A stretch of 64,000 bases of DNA, from NCBI RefSeq assembly GCF_002159185.1, contig NZ_NFHD01000007.1, positions 62,001 through 126,000 of the forward strand. Reading direction: 5' to 3'. This DNA is from Gemmiger sp. An87 (GTDB taxonomy: Bacteria; Bacillota; Clostridia; Oscillospirales; Ruminococcaceae). A program made the translations under genes and the position numbers. Shown piece by piece: positions 10,782 to 17,835 of the stretch. Below the pieces are notes generated by a model. The model was not told the DNA's origin. It saw nothing but the letters and a program-made list of their open reading frames with translations, and ran no database searches. The first letter of the stretch is position 1, and every line of letters starts with the position of its first letter.

Positions 10782-11810
10782 ATGTATATTTTAGGAATCG
10801 AGAGCACCTGCGATGAGACCGCCGCCGCCGTGGTGAAGGACGGCCGCGAGCTGGTGAGCAATGTGATCTCCACCAGTGTGGCGGAGCAGGCCCTCTATGG
10901 CGGCGTGGTGCCGGAGATCGCCAGCCGCCGCCACGCGGAGTACATCAGCGCCACGGTGGAAAAGGCCCTGGCGGATGCACAGCTGACCCCCGCCGACCTG
11001 GACGGCATCGCCGTCTCCTTTGCGCCGGGTCTGATCGGCGCGGTGCTGGTGGGCGTGAACTTCGCCAAGGGCCTGGCCTATGCGGCAAACAAGCCTTTGG
11101 TGCCGGTGCATCATCTGCGGGGGCACATTGCCGCCCTCTACCTGACCCACCCGGATTTAAAACCGCCCTTCCTGTGCCTGGTGGCCAGCGGCGGCCACAG
11201 CCACATTGTGCAGGTAACCGACTACACCCGCTTCACGGTGCTGGGCCGCACGGTGGACGACGCGGCGGGCGAAGCCTTCGACAAGGTGGCCCGCACCCTG
11301 GGTCTTGGTTACCCGGGCGGACCGGCCATCAGCAAAGCGGCCAGGAACGGCAACCCCAAGGCCTACAAGCTGCCGGTGCCCCATGTGGAGGGCAAGTACA
11401 ACGTGAGCTTCTCCGGCCTGAAGACCGCAGTGCTGAACGCGGTGAACCAGGCGGAAATGCGGGGCGAGACGGTGAACGCGGCAGACATGGCCGCCAGCTT
11501 CGAGCATCGGATTGATGAGATTCTGGCGGGCAAGCTGCTGGATGCCGCAAAGGACACCGGCGCGTCCACCATCTGCCTGGCGGGCGGCGTGGCCGCCAAC
11601 AGCCTTTTGCGCTGCCTGGTGAACGAGGGCGCCCAGAAGCTGGGGGCAAAGCTCTGCCTGCCCGCGGTGGAATTCTGCGGCGACAACGGCGCCATGATCG
11701 CCGCCCAGGGCTTTTACGAGCTGCAGAGCGGCAACCTGGCGGACCTGAGCCTGAACGGCCTGCCCACCCTGCCCATCGATTACAACTGCGCTTCGACTGT
11801 TTCGCCTTGA
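10782..11810 (+). CDS. tsaD: tRNA N6-threonylcarbamoyladenosine transferase TsaD
   Basis: A 342-residue ASKHA-fold protein that transfers the threonylcarbamoyl group to A37 of ANN-decoding tRNAs, with TsaB and TsaE as partners. The family start ILGIESTCDETAAAVV, the metal-binding HxxxH within HHLRGHIAAL, VASGGHSHIV, the Gly-rich CLAGGVAANSLLR and the C-terminal GDNGAMIA are all present. A weak GGTGAT site precedes the ATG. It follows rimI by 46 bases and is probably co-transcribed with it. Its stop codon lies within the -35 box of the next promoter. Confidence 0.96.
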   Translation: MYILGIESTCDETAAAVVKDGRELVSNVISTSVAEQALYGGVVPEIASRRHAEYISATVEKALADAQLTPADLDGIAVSFAPGLIGAVLVGVNFAKGLAYAANKPLVPVHHLRGHIAALYLTHPDLKPPFLCLVASGGHSHIVQVTDYTRFTVLGRTVDDAAGEAFDKVARTLGLGYPGGPAISKAARNGNPKAYKLPVPHVEGKYNVSFSGLKTAVLNAVNQAEMRGETVNAADMAASFEHRIDEILAGKLLDAAKDTGASTICLAGGVAANSLLRCLVNEGAQKLGAKLCLPAVEFCGDNGAMIAAQGFYELQSGNLADLSLNGLPTLPIDYNCASTVSP

Positions 11811-11835
11811 CGAACAGGGGCAAAGGCTCTATAAT
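11807..11835 (+). promoter_or_regulatory. Strong sigma-A-type promoter for the DegV gene
   Basis: TTGACG (11807-11812), a 17-base spacer, and a perfect TATAAT (11830-11835). The -35 box overlaps the tsaD stop codon. The predicted transcript has a leader of about 65 bases before the DegV start. Confidence 0.85.
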
Positions 11836-11907
11836 AGATAATAATCTAGTATTAAAAACTATGTGGTTTTGCGCGGCTCCGCGCCGCCCAAAGGGAGTGT
11901 ATTTACT

Positions 11908-12744
11908 ATGTCTTGGATGATCGTTGCCGACTCCTCCTGCGAACTGCGCAGCCTGCCCGACGCCGCCCCGCAGACCGGTTTTGCCACCGTACCGCTGAAA
12001 ATTCGGGTGGGCGACCGGGAATTCGTGGATAACGCCGCCCTGGATGTGGCCGTGATGATGGCCGAGATGCGCAACTACAACGGCGCGTCCACCACCGCCT
12101 GCCCCAGCCCCGAGGAATGGGCGGAAAAGTTTTTGCTGGGGGATCACATCATTGCCGTGACCATCAGCAGCAATCTTTCCGGCAGCTACAACAGCGCCAT
12201 GATTGCAAAGGAAATGGTGCTGGAAAGCCACCCGGAGAAAAAAATCTACGTGCTGGACAGCCTGTCCACCGGCGGCGAGATGGCCCTGGCCATCCGCAAG
12301 GCCAACGAGCTGATCGGCCAGGGGCTGGAGTTCGAGGACGTGGTGAAGGAGCTGGAGGTGTATTACGCGCCCCGCCAGGTGCTGTTTGCCCTTTCCTGCT
12401 TTGACAACCTGGTGAAGAACGGCCGCCTGAACCGCATGGTCGGTTTTGTGGCCGGTAAGATGGGCATGCGCATCGTGGGCCGCGGCAGCGACGACGGCAA
12501 GCTGGAAATGCTGCACAAGACCCGCGGCGAGACCCGCACCCTGGCCTTCATCCTGGAAGAGATGGACCGTCGGGGCTATCAGGGCACGCCGGTGGTCATC
12601 AGCCACTGCTTCAACGAGAACGCCGCGCACCTGCTGCGCCACGGCATCGAGGCCAAGTGGCCCGGCGCGGACGTGACCGTTCTGCCCTGCAGCGGTCTGA
12701 CCAGCTTCTACGCCCAGGACGGCGGCATCATCGTGGGCTACTGA
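11908..12744 (+). CDS. DegV family fatty-acid-binding protein
   Basis: A 278-residue two-domain DegV protein. It begins with the family motif IVADSSCELRSLP, has the lipid-head-group segment TISSNLSGSYNSA around residues 85-97 and the second-domain segment LFALSCFDNLVKNGRLNR. In Firmicutes such proteins (FakB) hold a fatty acid while the kinase FakA phosphorylates it to acyl phosphate for lipid synthesis. No fakA is visible in the window. The ATG has AAGGGAGTG upstream; an earlier in-frame start lies in the leader and is not supported. The gene is a single unit between its own promoter and a terminator. Confidence 0.92.
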   Translation: MSWMIVADSSCELRSLPDAAPQTGFATVPLKIRVGDREFVDNAALDVAVMMAEMRNYNGASTTACPSPEEWAEKFLLGDHIIAVTISSNLSGSYNSAMIAKEMVLESHPEKKIYVLDSLSTGGEMALAIRKANELIGQGLEFEDVVKELEVYYAPRQVLFALSCFDNLVKNGRLNRMVGFVAGKMGMRIVGRGSDDGKLEMLHKTRGETRTLAFILEEMDRRGYQGTPVVISHCFNENAAHLLRHGIEAKWPGADVTVLPCSGLTSFYAQDGGIIVGY

Positions 12745-12760
12745 TTTTTCACTGTTTCTT

Positions 12761-12797
12761 CGCACCTCGTTTTCTTTCAAACGAGGTGCGTTTTTGT
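12761..12797 (+). terminator. Rho-independent terminator of the DegV gene
   Basis: Perfect 12-bp stem (CGCACCTCGTTT with AAACGAGGTGCG), short loop, then TTTTTG. The T-run merges into the extended -10 of the following gene. Confidence 0.88.
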
Positions 12798-12803
12798 TAT
12801 AAT
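12795..12803 (+). promoter_or_regulatory. Extended -10 promoter for the metallophosphoesterase gene
   Basis: TGTTATAAT, a perfect TGnTATAAT element, starts inside the T-tract of the previous terminator, so termination and initiation sites are fused. No good -35 is seen, which fits an extended -10 promoter. The start codon is 39 bases downstream. Confidence 0.65.
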
Positions 12804-12841
12804 AATGGTATCGAAACAATTCCCACAGGAGGTCAGACCCT

Positions 12842-13660
12842 ATGGATCAAAACCGTGCCGATCGGGCCGCCCGTCTGTTTCTGGGCGCAGCCGCCGGAGC
12901 CGCCGTCACCGGGGCCGCGGTGGGCTGGTATGCCGCCAAGGTGGAGCCCCGGCAGCTCACCGTGAGCCGACCGGAGCTGTGCCGCCGCCCGCCGGTGAAG
13001 ACCCTCTTTTTCTCGGACGTACACTTCGGGCCCATGTACTCCCCCGAATTTCTGGAGCCGCTGGTGGATGCCATCAATGCCGAGGAGCCCGAGCTGGTGC
13101 TGTTCGGCGGCGATTTCTTCGCCAAGTTCGCCCGGGATGCCCACATGCTGGACTTCTCCTGGCTGGCAGGCCAGCTGCAGCGCATCAAAGCGCCGCTGGG
13201 CAAGTACGCGGTATGGGGCAACCATGATGTTCGCCAGGGCGCCGCGCCCTTCTACCGGATGCTGATGGAGCACGGCGGCTTTGTTCCCCTGTGGGATAAG
13301 ATTGTACAGCCCGCGCCGGGTGTTACGGTCTGCGGCCTGGCCCCCTATTCCGACGGCAAGGTGCTGCGCGCCATGCCCGCTGATGGCTGGCGGGTCTGCC
13401 TGTGCCACATGCCGGACAAGGCCCGCTACCTGAATCTTTCCCGGGTGGATGTGATGCTCAGCGGCCACAGCCACGCGGGCCAGCTGCAGGTGCCGGTGCT
13501 CACCAAAATGATTCTGCCGCCCGGGGGCAAGATGTTCCCCCAGGGGCTTTACCGGCCTCAAGCAGACCGCCCCGCCCAGCTGTTCGTGAGCCGGGGCATC
13601 GGCATGAGCGGTGTGCCCTTCCGGCTGCTCACTCCGCCCGAGCTGGTGGTGCTGGGCTGA
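12842..13660 (+). CDS. Membrane-anchored metallophosphoesterase (YkuE/YaeI-like)
   Basis: A 272-residue calcineurin-like phosphoesterase. A hydrophobic Ala/Gly-rich segment at residues 11-31 looks like an N-terminal membrane anchor or Tat-like signal. The metal-binding motifs follow in order: FFSDVHFG (DxH), LVLFGGDFF (GD), WGNHD (GNH), a late CHMPD, and GHSHAGQ. Relatives act on phospholipid or lipid-linked phosphate substrates at the membrane surface; the substrate here is not known. The ATG is preceded by AGGAGGT. Confidence 0.88.
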   Translation: MDQNRADRAARLFLGAAAGAAVTGAAVGWYAAKVEPRQLTVSRPELCRRPPVKTLFFSDVHFGPMYSPEFLEPLVDAINAEEPELVLFGGDFFAKFARDAHMLDFSWLAGQLQRIKAPLGKYAVWGNHDVRQGAAPFYRMLMEHGGFVPLWDKIVQPAPGVTVCGLAPYSDGKVLRAMPADGWRVCLCHMPDKARYLNLSRVDVMLSGHSHAGQLQVPVLTKMILPPGGKMFPQGLYRPQADRPAQLFVSRGIGMSGVPFRLLTPPELVVLG

Positions 13661-13786
13661 CCCACACTTCCCTTTTTGTTTTTCGCTGGCCGTGCTCACG
13701 CGCGGCCGGTTCGCTTTTTCCCTGATCCGCAGCCAGTCTTCCCTCCTTTTGCAGGAAAGCGCCGGTTTTTTGGAGGTGACCCCTTT

Positions 13787-14872
13787 ATGAACGAATTTTC
13801 TTTGGACCAATTCACCCGGGAGCTGCAGGCGCATCTGGAGGCCCATCCTCTGGCCCAGCCCGCCGATCTGGTAAAATACTGCCGCCAGCGGGCCTTCGGT
13901 GCATCCCGCACCTATGCCGGGGAGCAGGAGGCCTTGCAGGCTCTGGCCGGAGAGTACGCCGCCCTCACGCCCGACGATGCGGCCCCGCTGCTGGAACCTC
14001 TGGGCCCCGGCGCGGCCCGGCTGAACCTGGCGGGAGCCGCTGCCAGCGGTCTGACCCCCGCCCAGCTGGCCCGGGCCTGCATCCTGGATTCCTCCCTCAC
14101 CCAGCGGGACGAAGCCTGGTTCCGCCAGGCGCTGGAGGCGCTGGAGCAGCTGGCCGCCCGGAATGCGCTGCCCCCCGTCTGCAGCCGGGGCATGAAGAGC
14201 TTTCTCACCCTGTATCGGGACAAGGGCTACCCGCCCCTGCGCCACAGCGAGGCCTACCGGGCTGCCTACCAGCCCCACTACCGGGTCTTTTCCGGGCCGC
14301 TGGCCCGGCTGCTGCCCCTGATGGCGGCGGTGAGCCAGCGCAGCGCCGGCCTTGCGGACAACCGGCGGCTGGCCGTTGCCATGGACGGCTGCGCCGCCGC
14401 CGGAAAAACCGAGGCCGCCGACTGGCTGAGCCAGGTCTTCTGCGCCGGGGTGGTGCATATGGACGATTTCTTCCTGCCGCCGCATCTGCGCACCGCCGGT
14501 CGCCGGGGCCAGCCCGGGGGCAATGTGCACTATGAGCGGTTCTCCATTCAAGTGGCGCCGCGCCTCCCCTGGCGGGAGCCGTTTTCCTACCAGCGGTTCG
14601 ACTGCACCCGCCTGACCATGGACGAATGGCGGCAGGTACCCGCGGTGCCGGTGGTGTTCGTGGAGGGAGCTTACGCCCTGCATCCGGCCTGCCGGGGGGA
14701 GTATGGCCTGAAGGTCTTCTTCGATGTTTCGCCCCAGCTGCAGCAGCAGCGGATTATGCAGCGGAACGGGCCGAATCAATGGGTCCGTTTCCGGGAGGAA
14801 TGGATTCCCATGGAGCGGCTGTATCAGGAGCATTTTCAGATCCGCCGCCATGTGGACCTGATCGTGGAATAA
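13787..14872 (+). CDS. Two-domain P-loop protein with uridine-kinase-like C-terminus
   Basis: A 361-residue protein. The C-terminal half has a Walker A motif (GCAAAGKT, residues 201-208) followed by VVHMDDFFLPPHLR, the pattern of uridine kinase/phosphoribulokinase-like enzymes that phosphorylate a small hydroxylated substrate, and VPVVFVEGAYALHP. The N-terminal 190 residues (MNEFSLDQFTRELQAHLEAH onwards) are helical and I do not recognise them; they may be a substrate or regulatory domain. The ATG follows GGAGGTGA by eight bases. It is a single gene ending at a strong terminator. The substrate is unknown. Confidence 0.72.
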   Translation: MNEFSLDQFTRELQAHLEAHPLAQPADLVKYCRQRAFGASRTYAGEQEALQALAGEYAALTPDDAAPLLEPLGPGAARLNLAGAAASGLTPAQLARACILDSSLTQRDEAWFRQALEALEQLAARNALPPVCSRGMKSFLTLYRDKGYPPLRHSEAYRAAYQPHYRVFSGPLARLLPLMAAVSQRSAGLADNRRLAVAMDGCAAAGKTEAADWLSQVFCAGVVHMDDFFLPPHLRTAGRRGQPGGNVHYERFSIQVAPRLPWREPFSYQRFDCTRLTMDEWRQVPAVPVVFVEGAYALHPACRGEYGLKVFFDVSPQLQQQRIMQRNGPNQWVRFREEWIPMERLYQEHFQIRRHVDLIVE

Positions 14873-14875
14873 CAA

Positions 14876-14923
14876 AAAGCGCCTGGCACACGGAGTCAAT
14901 CTCGTGTGCCCGGCGCTTTGTTG
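14876..14923 (+). terminator. Rho-independent terminator
   Basis: Stem AGCGCC-T-GGCACACG paired with CGTGTGCC-C-GGCGCT and followed by TTGTTG. It closes the P-loop gene, and the A-run before it may serve the convergent PsiE-like gene. Confidence 0.75.
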
Positions 14924-14954
14924 CGTTTGGAAGGAAAACCGCTGGCGGGGAGGC

Positions 14955-15437
14955 TCATTCCTCCTCTTCCGCATCCGCGTCCCGCAGTGCCTGTTCCCGT
15001 GCAGCCAGCAGGCTGGAGGTACCGAATGCATCCTCACCGGGCATGTGTGCACCGAAGGCAGGCACGAACAGATACTTGCGGATCACAAAGATCAGCAGGA
15101 TGGCCAGGATACTCACCAGATTTTCCAGCGGGGAGGTGTGGTCCACCACCATCTGGCGGGCAATGGCGAAGAGCAGCACTTCAATGGCGCTGCCGGGGCT
15201 GTGCTTGGCCAGCATCTTGACGAACTCGATGCCGATGACCACGTTGAAGGCGCTGCGCAGAAAGCTGGTGAAGGCCTCGTCCACATCCGGAGCAAGCACC
15301 AGGTCCTGCACCTCCAGCAGCACCCGTACGCCCGCCACCAGAATGGCCAGCAGAACCACCAATGCAACCACCGTTTCGATGATGCTTGCCATTCTTGCCA
15401 CCCACTGGCGGCACAGGATCAATCGATTGCGTCTCAT
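14955..15437 (-). CDS. PsiE-like membrane protein
   Basis: A 160-residue membrane protein with four hydrophobic helices and an acidic tail (DADAEEEE). The layout and the segment GIEFVKMLAKHSPGSAIEVL followed by LENLVSILAILLIFVIRKYL resemble the PsiE (phosphate-starvation-inducible) family, whose molecular function is not known. GAGGAGGG precedes the ATG. It lies 37 bases downstream of the exonuclease gene on the same strand and may be co-transcribed with it. Confidence 0.65.
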   Translation of the reverse strand: MRRNRLILCRQWVARMASIIETVVALVVLLAILVAGVRVLLEVQDLVLAPDVDEAFTSFLRSAFNVVIGIEFVKMLAKHSPGSAIEVLLFAIARQMVVDHTSPLENLVSILAILLIFVIRKYLFVPAFGAHMPGEDAFGTSSLLAAREQALRDADAEEEE

Positions 15438-15474
15438 TGCCGGGGTCCCTCCTCAAATCTTCAATTTTTAAGCT

Positions 15475-16470
15475 TCAGCGGCCCGCGTTGCGGACCCGTT
15501 CCAGCGCTTCGGCGGCTTCCTTTTCCCGCTTGCGGCGGGCCCGCTCCAGCGCGGCTTTCTTTTCCTTGGCCCACTTGGCCTGGGCCTCCTTGCCCGCGGG
15601 CTCGGTGGCCCGGGCAAAGGTGAAGTGCAGGCCATCCAGCCGCATCCGGCGCAGCCAGATCATGGCCGGGCCATGCTGGGCGCACTCACCCATGCTGTAA
15701 AGGCAGTTGTTGCCCTTGCGCAGCCAGACGTCGTCCCCATCCAGCGCCAGCGGCGCGCCGCATTCCGGGCACACCGCGCCCCGCAGCTCGCTGCTGGTGG
15801 ACCAGGCCTCGCCGTCCACATAGCCGGGCCAGAGCCGGAAGTCCCGCCGGTCCCTGCCCTCGGGGCAGAGCAGCTCCTTCAGCTGCCGGGCCTCGTCGGG
15901 GTACTCCGCAAGCCCCCGGCTAAAGTCCAGAAAGCCGCAGACCGCGGCGGTGTACTCCGCGTCGCTCAAGGCGTCGTGGAAGGCATCGTTCTTGGGGATG
16001 CCCAGCCGCTCCACCACTGCCTCCAGGGTCATGCCCTCGCCCTCCTGGCGGGGACGCTGGCTGGTGAAGACCCGCTGCAGGTCGTACCACTTATGGGGCC
16101 AGGTCTCGTCCAGGCCGCAGAGCACCAGGTTCTGCTTGAGTACGGGCACGTCGTCCTGCCCCCACTCGCCCAGGGCGGTGTCCGGCCCGCACCACTCGGC
16201 AAAGCGGCGCAGGCCCTCCTTGATGGGTACGCCCGCGTCCAGCTGGGCCTGGGTCAGACCGGTGACCTTGGCCACATGATGATACAGCCGGGGGAAGATG
16301 CGGGGCTTCATGGTCAGGGAGAAGCGGTCCACCGTTTGGCCATCCCGCAGCTTTACCGCGCCGATCTGGATGATCTCGCCCCGCAGGGTCTGCTCCACGC
16401 CCTGGTACTGGAAGGTTTTGGGCTGATAGCCCATGTTCCATTCCATGTCAAAAATCACAAAGTCGCTCAT
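15475..16470 (-). CDS. DEDDh-type 3'-5' exonuclease with C-terminal Cys motif and coiled coil
   Basis: A 331-residue exonuclease of the RNase T/KapD/ERI-1 type. Exo I is FVIFDMEWNMG (D and E ligands), exo II lies in GEWGQDDVPVLKQN, and exo III is NDAFHDALSDAEYTA with the general-base His. A likely zinc-ribbon remnant (VCPECGAP, then Cys residues in NNCLYSMGEC) follows around residues 230-270, and a highly charged helix rich in Lys, Glu, Ala and Arg ends the protein. This class trims RNA or short nucleic-acid 3' ends. The ATG at 16470 is preceded by AAAGGAAG. Confidence 0.83.
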   Translation of the reverse strand: MSDFVIFDMEWNMGYQPKTFQYQGVEQTLRGEIIQIGAVKLRDGQTVDRFSLTMKPRIFPRLYHHVAKVTGLTQAQLDAGVPIKEGLRRFAEWCGPDTALGEWGQDDVPVLKQNLVLCGLDETWPHKWYDLQRVFTSQRPRQEGEGMTLEAVVERLGIPKNDAFHDALSDAEYTAAVCGFLDFSRGLAEYPDEARQLKELLCPEGRDRRDFRLWPGYVDGEAWSTSSELRGAVCPECGAPLALDGDDVWLRKGNNCLYSMGECAQHGPAMIWLRRMRLDGLHFTFARATEPAGKEAQAKWAKEKKAALERARRKREKEAAEALERVRNAGR

Positions 16471-16502
16471 CTGCGGCTTCCTTTCTTGCTGTATTCCGGC
16501 GC

Positions 16503-17831
16503 TCACCGGGCGCCGGGAATGCTCTCGATCTTGCTTTCCAGGCCGGATACCGGCTCCTGCACCGGGGCGGGCTGGGCGGCGATGCGCTCCTCCAGCCGTT
16601 CCTTGCCCACGCTGATCATCAGCTTGATGCGGTTTTCCTGGTTCACCGGGGTAGCGCTGGGGTCGTAGTCGATGGGGGTGATGTTGGCATTGGGATAAAT
16701 GGCCCGGATGCGGCTGATCATGCCCTTGCCGCAGATGTGGTTGGGCAGGCAGCCGAAGGGCTGGGCGCAGACGATGTTCTCGTAGCCGGTGGTGACCAGC
16801 TCCACCATCTCGGCGGTGAGCAGCCAGCCCTCGCCCATCTTGTTGCCGCGGCTGATGATGCCGTTGGCCATCTCCCGCAGCTCCAGGAAACGGGCCGGAG
16901 CGTGGAAGCCCGCCTCACGCATGGCCTTGCCCATGGCCCGCTCGAAGCCGTCCAGATATTTCAGCAGCGCCTCGCTGCCCCATACCTCGGCCAGGCTGCC
17001 GCCGTAAAAGCGCACGGTGTCGCCCATGTTGCTGATGCAGTAATCCACAAAGCCCAGAAGGCCCGGCAGGTTCACCTCGCAGTCCTGGCTGGCCAGGAAC
17101 TCCTCCAGGTTGTTGTTGCCCAGAGGGGAGTATTTCACGTAGATCTCGCCCACGATGCCCACCTTCACCTTGGGGGTGCGCACCACCGGAATGGCGGCGA
17201 AGTCCTTGGCGATTTTGGGGAAGGTGGCCTTCATCTCGCTGCCGGAGAAGCCCTTGTTCTGGTGGAACCAGCCGCAGATGGTGTCCACCCATTTTTCGGC
17301 CAGCGCCTTGGCCTGGCCCTTGGTGACCTCGTAGGGGGAGGTCTGGTTGCGCAGGGCCATGATCAGATCGCCGTAGAAAATCGCGGCGATGGCCTTGCGG
17401 CCGATGGACAGGTTCATCTGGAAGCCGGAGTCCTTCTCCAGGCCCGAGAAGTTCAGGCTGGCCACGGGAATGTGGCCGTAGCCCGCCCGCTGCAGCGCCT
17501 TGCGCAGCAGGTGGATGTAGTTGGAGGCACGGCAGCCGCCGCCGGTCTGGGTGATCAGCAGAGCGGTGTGGTCCAGGTCATATTTGCCGCTCTGCAAGGC
17601 GTCCAGAAACTGGCCGATGACCAGCAGGGCCGGGTAGCAGGTGTCGTTGTGCACGTACTTCAGGCCCAGCTGCGCCACCTGGCTGCCGCAGTTGCCCAGC
17701 ACCTCCACGTGATAGCCCTCGTATTCCAGCGCCGCCGCCAGCATGGAAAAATGCAGGGGCAGCATGTTGGGAATCAGGATGGTGTGGGTCTTTTTCATCT
17801 CCTGGGTAAAACGGGGATAATTGGGTTCCAT
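16503..17831 (-). CDS. 2-hydroxyacyl-CoA dehydratase-type protein, C-terminal partner of the activase
   Basis: A 442-residue soluble protein that resembles the C-terminal third of the large (about 1,400 residue) activase/2-hydroxyacyl-CoA dehydratase-like proteins of Clostridia. It has conserved Cys residues in VHNDTCYPALLVIGQF, TQTGGGCRAS and CAQPFGCLPNHICGKG, suited to an iron-sulfur cluster. The gene begins four bases after the stop of the upstream activase gene, with AAAGGGGG as ribosome-binding site inside the end of that gene, so the two are translationally linked. The substrate is unknown; such proteins are widespread and often lack a known dehydratase reaction. Confidence 0.78.
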   Translation of the reverse strand: MEPNYPRFTQEMKKTHTILIPNMLPLHFSMLAAALEYEGYHVEVLGNCGSQVAQLGLKYVHNDTCYPALLVIGQFLDALQSGKYDLDHTALLITQTGGGCRASNYIHLLRKALQRAGYGHIPVASLNFSGLEKDSGFQMNLSIGRKAIAAIFYGDLIMALRNQTSPYEVTKGQAKALAEKWVDTICGWFHQNKGFSGSEMKATFPKIAKDFAAIPVVRTPKVKVGIVGEIYVKYSPLGNNNLEEFLASQDCEVNLPGLLGFVDYCISNMGDTVRFYGGSLAEVWGSEALLKYLDGFERAMGKAMREAGFHAPARFLELREMANGIISRGNKMGEGWLLTAEMVELVTTGYENIVCAQPFGCLPNHICGKGMISRIRAIYPNANITPIDYDPSATPVNQENRIKLMISVGKERLEERIAAQPAPVQEPVSGLESKIESIPGAR

Positions 17832-17835
17832 CGGG